Of a DNA stretch of 5,169 nt, positions 1-4,830 are shown one piece after another. Positions within the stretch are counted from its first letter, which is position 1; the number at the start of each line of letters is the position of its first letter. A program made the position numbers and the translations under genes. Source of the stretch: Desulfoprunum sp. (lineage in GTDB: Bacteria; Desulfobacterota; Desulfobulbia; Desulfobulbales; Desulfocapsaceae); the NCBI GenBank assembly GCA_030696435.1, contig JAUYSF010000171.1:1-5169 (forward strand). Direction: 5' to 3'. Below the pieces are notes generated by a model. That model saw only the letters and a list, made by a program, of their open reading frames with translations, did not search any database and had not been told where the DNA came from.

Positions 1-406
1 CCACTGGCACGGCTATGGGCAGATCCTTCTGATTTCCAGGAATAATAGTTCCTTCGTTGAAACCGTTATAAAAGAGCATAACGCTCTCCATCGATCTACC
101 TCGCCAGATCTCGGCTGCCACTTCGCGGAAGGCAGGAACAAACCAGTCGGTTGGCAGCAGATTGACGATAGCGCCCATCTGCGTGGCCTCCTGGCCCTTG
201 ATCGGCGGAAAGGTGCCGATTCGGCCCTGGCGCTGCAGATCAAGCATGCGCTCGTCAAAACGCCGGCCAAGCAACATGGCCCGGTAGATGTCCCGGAGCT
301 GCTCATCGGCTATCTGCGGCTCCAGTTCCCTGTCCAGATTGCCCTGATCGTCCAGGATGGAGAGGTATTCGAGAGTGTCTGTAACGGTAAGGCTATGACG
401 TGGCAT
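1..406 (-). CDS. pdhA: Pyruvate/2-oxoacid dehydrogenase E1 component, alpha subunit (N-terminal part, runs off left edge)
   Basis: ThDP-dependent E1 alpha subunits pair with E1 beta to decarboxylate pyruvate or a branched-chain/short 2-oxoacid and pass the acyl group to the E2 lipoyl domain in the cytoplasm. Only the first 135 residues are present, and the frame stays open to the window edge. Seen directly: the family's opening helix and loop RRFDERMLDLQRQGRIGTF (about 48-66), then the GQEATQMG segment (71-78), DWFVPAFRE (87-95), where family members carry a Tyr/Phe-Arg pair near the ThDP phosphate, and IIPGNQKDLPIAVPV at the edge. The GDGxxN ThDP/Mg motif should lie beyond the window. The start is ATG at 406-404, with GGAGAG upstream. 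It lies 40 bp after the PLP enzyme gene on the same strand, so the two are probably cotranscribed. The family call is firm. Whether the substrate is pyruvate, 2-oxobutyrate or a branched-chain oxoacid cannot be told from this part. Confidence 0.85.
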   Translation of the reverse strand, partial: MPRHSLTVTDTLEYLSILDDQGNLDRELEPQIADEQLRDIYRAMLLGRRFDERMLDLQRQGRIGTFPPIKGQEATQMGAIVNLLPTDWFVPAFREVAAEIWRGRSMESVMLFYNGFNEGTIIPGNQKDLPIAVPV

Positions 407-446
407 GAGATGACTCTCCAGCTGTGTAATAGGTCAGGATAGTATC

Positions 447-1862
447 CTATATCCTATCCAGCGCCTGTTCGAGATCGGCGATAATATCGCTGGGGTGTTC
501 GGCCCCGACGCAGAGGCGGACCATGTTCGGCGGGATGTTGGCCATGGCTCGCCCGGCCGCGCCCTGCTGCTGGTGGGTCGAGATGGCCGGGATGGTGGCC
601 ACGCTTTTGATCCGGCCCAAGTCGGTGGCCCGCCAGATCCGCTGCAGGTTATCGAAGAAGGACCGGGCCCTGACAGCGCCGCCCTTGACACAAAACGACA
701 TCAGATGGCCGTAGCGGTTCACCGGCTTGCCGTACTGCTCGTCGAATTCGGCATCCACCAGCCACATATAGCGGCTCGCCAGGTCGTGGTGTTTGTGGTT
801 CGGCAGCCCCAGGTACTGGACACTTTCGATCTGCGGGTGAGATTCGAGGAACTGGGCAACCTGCATGGTACTGCGGCTCATCAGGTCCATCTTCGAGCGC
901 AGGGTCCGCATATCGTTGAGGGTCATCACGGCCTGCACCGGATGGAGATTCGGGCCGAAATCGCGGTTCTGCAGGTACTTGACGGAGAGCGAAAAGTCGG
1001 CCTTGAGCTGCTCGTCATCGATGTTGGCGATCAAGTTCTTGCGGGCGATGACCGCGCCGCAGATCCCGAATCCGCTCGACGTCAGGCTCTTGGTGACGGA
1101 CTGGACGACGATGTCGGCGCCATGGCAAATCGGCCGGAGCAGCGCCGGGGTAGCAACGGTCGAATCGCAGATCAGCGGCAGAGAGTGACTGTGGGCCAGA
1201 TCCGCCACCGCCTGGATATCGAAAAACCCCAACTGCGGATTGCTGGGCAATTCCCCATAGAGAAACCGGGTATTTTTGTCAATCTTTGAGGCCCATTCAT
1301 CCAGGTTGGTGGCGTCGAGCACCCAACGGCATTCGATATTGCGCTGCTGCATGAAGCGGACCGTGAACTGCTGGAAGGTGCCGCCGTAACACTGGGCCGT
1401 CGCCACAAAGTTGCAGGGCTCATCGGCCTTATTTTTGACCTGCAGAAACGGCGTCACCGCTGTCATAATCGCGGACATGCCGGACGAGGTCGAGCAGCAG
1501 GAGGTCTCGCCGGCAAAGCCGTAGCCCTCCATAAGTGCCAAGGTCCATTCGTAATAATAGGTCGAGGGATTGGCGATGCGCGAATAGCACCAGGTCGGAA
1601 TCTTATAGGCCAGCGCCGCCGCCATCTCGTCCGAATCGGCATAGGCCTGGGAGGTGGACATGAAGATCGGTTCGATGATCGCGCCCTGATAGTCCTTGAT
1701 CGCATCGGAAACCGAATAGAGACCGTGTACCGCGATGGTGTCGAATTTCCATTTTTTCACGACCTCGTGGATATACCTGTCGCGCTCCGCCAGATACCTG
1801 TTGTTCTGGTCGATGTACCTCTGCATCCCGCTGGTGATTTCAACATCGTCATGTAATGACAT
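447..1862 (-). CDS. PLP-dependent Cys/Met metabolism enzyme, O-acetylhomoserine sulfhydrylase (MetY)-like, with N-terminal extension
   Basis: A 471-residue fold-type I PLP enzyme of the trans-sulfuration family (MetY, cystathionine gamma-synthase, gamma-lyases). Visible landmarks are CYSRIANPS (92-100; the Tyr93/Arg95 pair that in this family contacts the PLP phosphate of the neighbouring subunit), the SSGMSAI phosphate loop (126-132), CYGGTF (158-163; ring-stacking Tyr159), ICDST (Asp233, pyridine N contact), SVTKS (Schiff-base Lys258) and MVRLCVGAEHPSDII near the C-terminus (Arg449, carboxylate binding). The Asp-to-Lys spacing of 25 equals that of methionine gamma-lyase. YGGT, not YGCT, favours the sulfhydrylase group over methionine gamma-lyase. 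Odd features: about 40 extra N-terminal residues before the usual FDTxAVH start, and TSSG in place of the usual GGHG just after the lysine. The start is ATG with GAGGGAG 7 nt upstream; the stop is TAG. The exact reaction (homocysteine synthesis or C-S lyase) is unresolved. Confidence 0.85.
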   Translation of the reverse strand: MSLHDDVEITSGMQRYIDQNNRYLAERDRYIHEVVKKWKFDTIAVHGLYSVSDAIKDYQGAIIEPIFMSTSQAYADSDEMAAALAYKIPTWCYSRIANPSTYYYEWTLALMEGYGFAGETSCCSTSSGMSAIMTAVTPFLQVKNKADEPCNFVATAQCYGGTFQQFTVRFMQQRNIECRWVLDATNLDEWASKIDKNTRFLYGELPSNPQLGFFDIQAVADLAHSHSLPLICDSTVATPALLRPICHGADIVVQSVTKSLTSSGFGICGAVIARKNLIANIDDEQLKADFSLSVKYLQNRDFGPNLHPVQAVMTLNDMRTLRSKMDLMSRSTMQVAQFLESHPQIESVQYLGLPNHKHHDLASRYMWLVDAEFDEQYGKPVNRYGHLMSFCVKGGAVRARSFFDNLQRIWRATDLGRIKSVATIPAISTHQQQGAAGRAMANIPPNMVRLCVGAEHPSDIIADLEQALDRI

Positions 1863-1879
1863 GGCTGTTCTCCCTCGCC

Positions 1880-1944
1880 GCCGTAAATAGGGACACTCCC
1901 CAGTTTTCTCTTTATAAAAACTGGGGAGTGTCCCTGTTTACGGC
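1880..1944. repeat. REPIN/BIME-like inverted repeat (65 bp, 28-bp arms)
   Basis: The left arm 1880-1907 and right arm 1917-1944 are reverse complements over 28 bp with one mismatch (T1888 opposite G1936), around a 9-nt loop. Each arm also holds its own small palindrome, GGGA-CAC-TCCC at 1890-1900 and GGGA-GTG-TCCC at 1924-1934. The element is therefore two REP-like hairpins in inverted orientation, the layout of REPINs moved by REP-associated tyrosine (Y1, IS200-like) transposases. I recall similar GGGACACTCCCC repeats as dispersed elements in several bacteria, but could not check this. It sits between the PilZ gene and the PLP enzyme gene. It has no T-run on either strand, so it is not a standard intrinsic terminator, although as RNA it would fold strongly and could affect read-through or mRNA decay. 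Confidence 0.75.
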
Positions 1945-2381
1945 AGTGAATCCTTTTCAAAGGTGACCTCGATCTCATTCCCCTCTTCGTCCACGACTCG
2001 CTGTTCCAGCAGATTAAACTCATCAAGCTGTTTAATAAAATCAGGGGTTGTCTGATATTCAAAGACCAGATTTTTGATTATTTCCTGACTGTCCTGATTA
2101 ATTTGCAAGGTCTGGAAACCGGCGATGGATTCATCAACACGCACCAGTCGCGCAGCAATCTCTATCCTCTGCCCCGCTTCGGTGAGAATCTCAATCTGAT
2201 ATTCATCGTTGGGAATCGTATCGGAAAAGGCCGTGATGGCGACTCCACCCTGGCTGATATCGATGGCGCGGGCTTTTATGATAGTTTTATTGCTGTTCGA
2301 CAGAATCGCTTCACCACTCACCGGAACACGAACATAAATTCTTTTATATCCCATAGTTATACCAAACCATAATATAAGCAT
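1938..2381 (-). CDS. PilZ-domain c-di-GMP-binding protein
   Basis: A 147-residue protein (138 if the second Met is the start) with one PilZ domain. Both c-di-GMP-binding signatures are intact: RxxxR as R14-IYV-R18, and DxSxxG as D41-I-S43-QG-G46. The following beta-rich stretch (to about residue 95) fits the PilZ barrel; a charged tail of about 50 residues with no recognised motif follows. Single-domain PilZ proteins typically bind c-di-GMP and relay the signal to a partner controlling motility, exopolysaccharide or secretion. No partner is visible here. The start is uncertain. Neither ATG (2381 or 2354) has a clear Shine-Dalgarno sequence. The 2354 start, just before GYKRIYVR, is the more family-like N-terminus, because residues 1-9 (MLILWFGIT) are hydrophobic and encoded by AT-rich, promoter-like DNA. 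The last codon and TAA stop lie inside the adjacent inverted repeat. Confidence 0.85.
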   Translation of the reverse strand: MLILWFGITMGYKRIYVRVPVSGEAILSNSNKTIIKARAIDISQGGVAITAFSDTIPNDEYQIEILTEAGQRIEIAARLVRVDESIAGFQTLQINQDSQEIIKNLVFEYQTTPDFIKQLDEFNLLEQRVVDEEGNEIEVTFEKDSLP

Positions 2382-2403
2382 TTAAAATACTTTCGTGGAA
2401 GCC

Positions 2404-2417
2404 TTCCGCTCGCGGAA
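2404..2417. promoter_or_regulatory. Small palindrome upstream of the PilZ gene, possible operator
   Basis: TTCCGC-TC-GCGGAA is a perfect 6-bp dyad with a 2-nt spacer, about 23 bp upstream of the longest PilZ ORF. It lies next to an AT-rich stretch (2355-2390) that could hold the promoter. Nothing identifies a cognate regulator. It could equally be a chance palindrome. Confidence 0.25.
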
Positions 2418-2475
2418 AAACTCACAATCCACACAAACCCTCTGCTTAATTCTGGTCTGATAATTATACGGTGTC

Positions 2476-2507
2476 AAATAAAAAGAAAGCCCTTGCCCTC
2501 TTGCAAG
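2476..2507 (-). terminator. Weak candidate intrinsic terminator after the small membrane protein gene
   Basis: Read on the minus strand there is a CTTGC/GCAAG stem (2492-2496 with 2503-2507) with a 6-nt loop, followed by GGCTTTCTTTTTATTTG. The stem is only 5 bp, but the T-rich tail follows it directly. It lies about 80 bp after the stop of the 2585-2800 gene, in a sensible place to end that transcript before the PilZ gene. A 12-bp perfect palindrome, CTCTTGCAAGAG (2498-2509), overlaps it. Confidence 0.35.
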
Positions 2508-2584
2508 AGTCTAAGCGACACACTTCGCCCTATCGAATTGGCGAGACAGGGATATAACGGAGAAACCAATTTTGCCGATATCAT

Positions 2585-2800
2585 TCAATTTCCAGCGAGT
2601 ACCCGAAGCAAAACCGGCACAACAAGCGGGGTAATAATTGCAATTATCAGCCAAAAAATACCCTTGATGAACCCCAGACAAGGGGGAAGATTGTGGATGA
2701 GCATATACCCCGCCTTTTCATCCTGACTGCTTCCCCCCGTTGTGTCTTCCGGCAAGATCATATACCGCCCAATTTTTTCCCACCTACTCATTTTTCTCAT
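2585..2800 (-). CDS. Small single-pass membrane protein, function unknown
   Basis: A 71-residue ORF whose product I do not recognise. The N-terminal 40 or so residues are polar and charged (RKMSRWEKIGRYMILPEDTT, then a Gly/Ser/Asp/Glu linker). The C-terminal third is one strongly hydrophobic segment (about 43-68, including IFWLIIAIITPLVVPVLL) ending in RVLAGN, which looks like a C-terminal transmembrane anchor. I chose ATG at 2800-2798 because AAGGA lies 10 nt upstream. The frame stays open upstream to a TTG at 2866, which would give 93 residues but has no ribosome binding site. The chosen start overlaps the stop of a 12-codon ORF (ATGA), which may couple translation. The gene is divergent from the LysR gene. 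That it encodes a protein is supported by the start signals and the clear TM segment, not by homology. Confidence 0.55.
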   Translation of the reverse strand: MRKMSRWEKIGRYMILPEDTTGGSSQDEKAGYMLIHNLPPCLGFIKGIFWLIIAIITPLVVPVLLRVLAGN

Positions 2801-2835
2801 GGCAAGCTGTTCCTTCGAGGCAAAGAATTCATCAT
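2797..2835 (-). CDS. Possible 12-codon upstream/leader ORF overlapping the small membrane protein start
   Basis: ATGATG at 2835-2830 is preceded by AGGGAG with a 7-nt gap, a better ribosome binding site than that of the downstream gene. It encodes MMNSLPRRNSLP and stops at TGA 2799-2797, which overlaps the next ATG as ATGA. The internal NSLP repeat is curious. An ATGA overlap with a strong upstream Shine-Dalgarno sequence is the usual layout for translational coupling. Alternatively the Shine-Dalgarno may be coincidental and the longer TTG-initiated reading frame real. Confidence 0.3.
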   Translation of the reverse strand: MMNSLPRRNSLP

Positions 2836-2947
2836 TTGATCGCTCCCTATTGCGTCTGCCTGACAATAGTCCAAGGACAAAAAAGAAGCCAATTGCCTTA
2901 TCGAATGAGGGTCTTCAGAAAATATGATCAGGTTTTCCGTTTGGATT

Positions 2948-2956
2948 TGGTATATT
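2948..2956 (+). promoter_or_regulatory. Candidate extended -10 promoter element for the LysR gene
   Basis: TGG-TATATT matches an extended -10 (TGn plus a TATAAT-like hexamer). No good -35 is seen 17 bp upstream, as is tolerated with extended -10 promoters. Transcription would start near 2963, giving a leader of about 35 nt before the ATG at 2997. Confidence 0.35.
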
Positions 2957-2960
2957 GCCC

Positions 2961-2977
2961 TGAGGTTTGAAATCTCA
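2961..2977. promoter_or_regulatory. Candidate LysR-family operator (autoregulatory site)
   Basis: TGAGGTTTGAAATCTCA is a 17-bp palindrome with one imperfect pair, centred on position 2969. It includes a T-N11-A arrangement (2966-2978), the loose consensus for LysR-type regulator boxes. It sits at the predicted transcription start just downstream of the candidate -10, where binding would repress the gene, fitting the negative autoregulation common in this family. This is inferred from position and symmetry only. Confidence 0.35.
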
Positions 2978-2996
2978 AAATCAGGGAATGCACAAC

Positions 2997-3917
2997 ATGG
3001 AAATATATCAATTGCGAACATTTCAAATGGTGGCGGAAGAAGGCCACCTGACGCGCGCGGCAAAGCGCCTCTATGCCAGCCAGCCTGCGGTGAGCATCCA
3101 TATCAAGACGCTGGAGGAAGAGCTGGGAGTCAGTTTGTTTGTGCGGACCCCCAAGGGGATGGTGCTCACCCAGGATGGGCGGCAGTTAAAGGAACATGCC
3201 GATAAGGCTTTGGCAATACTCGATGATATGATGTGCTATGCCGGTGAACAGCGCAGCACACTCACCGGCCTGTTAAAAATCGGCATCAATACCGAGCCTG
3301 CATATCTGCGCATTTCCGAACTGTTTTCGACGATGAAGACCCACTGTCCCAAGCTTCGTATTCACCTTCTCCAAAGTATGACAGGCGAAATTCTCAATAA
3401 ACTGGAGGAAGGAATCCTGGATGCCGGCTTTATGTATGGCGAAAACTCCTCGGATAAAATTTCCGCCACCGAATTGCAGCAGTTCAAACTGGTTGTTGCC
3501 GGTCCCATGGCCTGGCGGGACAAACTTGAACGGGCCAGCATCCAAGAACTTGCCGAATTCCCATGGATTCTTACACCCACTGACTGCCCCTTTTCGAACG
3601 TGACATCCCAATTGTTCCGGCAATATGGTCTCCAACCGTCCGAGGCCGCCTTGGTGGACCAGGAAGCAACCATCCTGGCGATGATTCGCGGGGGCGCCGG
3701 CGTTTCTCTGGTGCTTGAACAGGACGCCCAACAAAATGAATTTAAAGATCAGCTTGCCATCTGGGACAAACACGAACTTTCGCTGAAACTCTCAATAGCC
3801 TGTCTGGAGAAACGGCTTAAAGATCCGATGATCCAGGCATTAGTGAATACACTCTGCCAGATATGGAAGGTGGGCCCGAAAGAAGAAGGCACGGCGAGAC
3901 TCAGCAACGACGCTTGA
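2997..3917 (+). CDS. LysR-type transcriptional regulator
   Basis: 306 residues, the usual length for the family. The N-terminal winged helix-turn-helix covers about 1-60: LRTFQMVAEEGHLTRAAKRL (6-25) followed by the recognition helix SQPAVSIHIKTLEEELG (28-44) and FVRTPKGMVLT (48-58). A linker helix and a periplasmic-binding-protein-like effector domain follow (about 90-290; LLKIGINTEP at its start, then GAGVSLVLEQD). The effector is unknown. The start at 2997 is chosen because AGGGA lies 9 nt upstream. The in-frame ATG at 2988 directly abuts that Shine-Dalgarno sequence, and the TTG at 2967 has none. The gene is divergent from the small membrane protein gene, which is therefore a possible target, and is followed after 33 bp by tag. 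The last 15 or so residues are a polar tail. Confidence 0.92.
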   Translation: MEIYQLRTFQMVAEEGHLTRAAKRLYASQPAVSIHIKTLEEELGVSLFVRTPKGMVLTQDGRQLKEHADKALAILDDMMCYAGEQRSTLTGLLKIGINTEPAYLRISELFSTMKTHCPKLRIHLLQSMTGEILNKLEEGILDAGFMYGENSSDKISATELQQFKLVVAGPMAWRDKLERASIQELAEFPWILTPTDCPFSNVTSQLFRQYGLQPSEAALVDQEATILAMIRGGAGVSLVLEQDAQQNEFKDQLAIWDKHELSLKLSIACLEKRLKDPMIQALVNTLCQIWKVGPKEEGTARLSNDA

Positions 3918-3950
3918 TGTTCAAATTGAATGAGGGGAGCAAGCATTACC

Positions 3951-4565
3951 ATGGCGGAGGAAGAGACAAACGTGGTTTTAAACGACAATATAATCAGATG
4001 CCCCTGGTGCGGCAGCGACCCGCTCTATGTCGACTATCATGATAGCGACTGGGGCCTGCCCCTCCATGATGATCAACGGCTCTTTGAGATGCTCATCCTC
4101 GAAGGTGCCCAGGCCGGTCTGAGTTGGCTGACCATCCTCAAGAAACGGCAGAATTACCGCCGCGCCTTCGACAACTTCGAGATCGAAAAGGTGGCGGCCT
4201 ATACCGATGCGGATTGCCTGCGCCTGCTCGCCGATCCCGGTATTGTCCGCAACCGTCTCAAGATCGAATCTGCCAGAAAAAACGCCAGGGGAGCGCTGCA
4301 TATCCAGGAAGAATTCGGCTCGTTTGCCACCTTTCTCTGGCAGTATGTCAACCATCTCCCACGCCAGAATAGCTGGGAATCGTTGGCGCAGGTCCCGGCC
4401 CGCACCGAGCAGTCCGATGCCATGAGCCGGGACCTGAAAAAACGGGGTTTCAACTTCGTCGGTTCAACCATCTGCTATGCCTTCATGCAATCCGTCGGTA
4501 TGGTCAACGATCACTTGCTCGGCTGTTATAGACATGCTACTATCAGGAAAATCGGCACAACCTGA
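3951..4565 (+). CDS. tag: DNA-3-methyladenine glycosylase I
   Basis: A base-excision repair enzyme that removes 3-methyladenine (and 3-methylguanine) from alkylated DNA. The 204 residues align closely with E. coli Tag as I remember it: YHDSDWG, LFEMLILEGAQAGLSWLTIL, LKKRGFNFVGSTICYAFMQ and NDHLLGC. The zinc-binding set is complete (Cys17, His30, His188, Cys192) with the same spacings as E. coli Cys4/His17/His175/Cys179. Glu51 matches the active-site Glu38. The N-terminus is about 13 residues longer than in E. coli. The start at 3951 is ATG with GGGAG 11 nt upstream. The ATG at 3930 has no ribosome site. A GTG at 3972 with GGAGG 11 nt upstream is a realistic alternative start that would remove 7 residues. 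It lies 33 bp after the LysR gene on the same strand, probably in one transcript. Cys20 adds a CPWC motif. Confidence 0.95.
   Translation: MAEEETNVVLNDNIIRCPWCGSDPLYVDYHDSDWGLPLHDDQRLFEMLILEGAQAGLSWLTILKKRQNYRRAFDNFEIEKVAAYTDADCLRLLADPGIVRNRLKIESARKNARGALHIQEEFGSFATFLWQYVNHLPRQNSWESLAQVPARTEQSDAMSRDLKKRGFNFVGSTICYAFMQSVGMVNDHLLGCYRHATIRKIGTT
4515..4543 (+). promoter_or_regulatory. Candidate sigma70 promoter for the leader peptide/chorismate enzyme unit, inside the 3' end of tag
   Basis: TTGCTC (4515-4520) and TACTAT (4538-4543) are separated by exactly 17 bp. The hexamers match consensus at 3/6 and 4/6. The start would fall near 4550, about 50 nt before the leader ATG, a normal distance for an attenuated biosynthetic operon. 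Read-through from the tag transcript is the alternative, since no terminator separates the two. Confidence 0.35.
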
Positions 4566-4567
4566 TA
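4541..4567. promoter_or_regulatory. Dyad over the tag stop codon, possible operator
   Basis: TATCAGG (4541-4547) and CCTGATA (4561-4567) form a perfect 7-bp dyad around a 13-nt spacer. The right half contains the tag TGA stop. AATCGGC also occurs twice (4550-4556 and 4567-4573). The dyad lies directly at the candidate -10 and transcription start, a repressor-like position. It does not resemble the E. coli TrpR operator. Confidence 0.25.
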
Positions 4568-4601
4568 ATCGGCTACTGCCAAAAAACTTAAGGAACAACC
4601 A

Positions 4602-4694
4602 ATGATTCTCACCGCCCCTTCTCTCTGGCAGCACCCTGCGACGACCTGGCTTTGCTGGCGTAACAGGCGCACCATTGCCTGCGGGGAGCGATAA
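4602..4694 (+). CDS. Tryptophan-rich leader peptide (trpL-like)
   Basis: A 30-codon ORF with a strong ribosome site (AAGGA, 7 nt before ATG). It encodes Trp at positions 9, 16 and 19, in SLWQHPATTWLCWRNRR. Three Trp in 30 residues, two of them close together, is far above normal use of this rare residue and is typical of trp leader peptides, whose translation senses charged tRNA-Trp. The ORF ends with TAA 29 nt before a strong terminator hairpin and 136 nt before an anthranilate-synthase-like gene. Its initiation region (AGGAACAACCAATG) closely resembles that of the downstream gene (AGGAACAACAATG). It begins 36 bp after tag. The peptide itself probably has no function beyond ribosome positioning. 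The main doubt is chance occurrence, which the ribosome site, Trp content and downstream gene together make unlikely. Confidence 0.75.
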   Translation: MILTAPSLWQHPATTWLCWRNRRTIACGER

Positions 4695-4723
4695 CACAGA
4701 GGCTGATTTTTCATAGTAAGACT

Positions 4724-4767
4724 AAGCCCCTGCAAACCCTCTCCGGGTTTGCAGGGGCTTTTTTTTT
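4724..4767 (+). terminator. Strong intrinsic terminator (attenuator hairpin 3:4)
   Basis: A perfect 16-bp stem (4724-4739 with 4745-4760; AAGCCCCTGCAAACCC on the left) encloses a 5-nt loop TCTCC and runs directly into nine Ts (4759-4767). This is an unambiguous rho-independent terminator on the plus strand. It would end the LysR-tag transcript and, as the attenuator's terminator, control entry into the gene at 4831, 63 bp downstream. Confidence 0.93.
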
Positions 4768-4830
4768 GCAGTTCCCTCCCTCCAAACCTGGAAAATCGTA
4801 TTTTAAATCAGCAAACGTGGAGGAACAACA

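Larger units (their letters stand above)
4602..4767 (+). promoter_or_regulatory. Predicted tryptophan transcription attenuator
   Basis: All parts of a ribosome-mediated attenuator appear in order. Segment 1 is CCCTGCG (4634-4640), between the first and second Trp codons; a second option is CAGGC (4664-4668), which pairs with GCCTG (4677-4681). Segment 2 is TGCGGGG (4680-4686), at the end of the leader ORF. Segment 3 is the terminator's left arm (4724-4739) and segment 4 its right arm (4745-4760). Segment 2 can pair with CCCC-U-GCA of segment 3 (7 bp, one bulge) and, by nearly the same bases, with segment 1. A ribosome stalled at Trp16/Trp19 would cover segment 1 and free segment 2 to block the terminator. 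A ribosome reaching the stop would cover segment 2 and let 3:4 form. The pairings were worked out by hand, without energies. Confidence 0.68.

Noticed and set aside
13..306. 97-codon minus-strand ORF in another frame within the E1 alpha gene
   Set aside because: The in-frame E1 alpha reading (1-406) has clear family motifs. This product is a Ser/Arg-rich shadow.
436..459. AGGATA-G-TATCCT palindrome and TATCC repeats at the end of the PLP enzyme gene
   Set aside because: The 1-nt loop cannot form a hairpin and the repeats are very short; probably chance in an AT-rich junction.
495..1289. 264-codon plus-strand ORF opposite the PLP enzyme gene
   Set aside because: It is antisense to a gene with all family motifs intact. 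Its product is rich in Arg, His, Asp and Val with no recognisable domain, typical of a GC-rich shadow frame.
1880..1944. The large inverted repeat as an intrinsic terminator
   Set aside because: There is no T-run after the stem on either strand, and the nested palindromes fit a REPIN-like element better.
2536..2571. AATTGG/CCAATT inverted repeat
   Set aside because: Only 6 bp with a 24-nt spacer, no T-run and no promoter-like context; expected by chance.
2493..2726. 77-codon plus-strand ORF in the region between the PilZ and LysR genes
   Set aside because: It starts with TTG without a ribosome site and overlaps the minus-strand ORF that has a clear TM segment and a Shine-Dalgarno sequence.
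2797..3063. Longer minus-strand reading frame extending the 12-codon ORF upstream
   Set aside because: The extension runs antisense into the LysR start. Only the last 12 codons have a ribosome site at their start.
3273..3773. 166-codon minus-strand ORF inside the LysR gene
   Set aside because: It lies fully within a well-supported LysR gene on the opposite strand and shows no motif or ribosome site of note.
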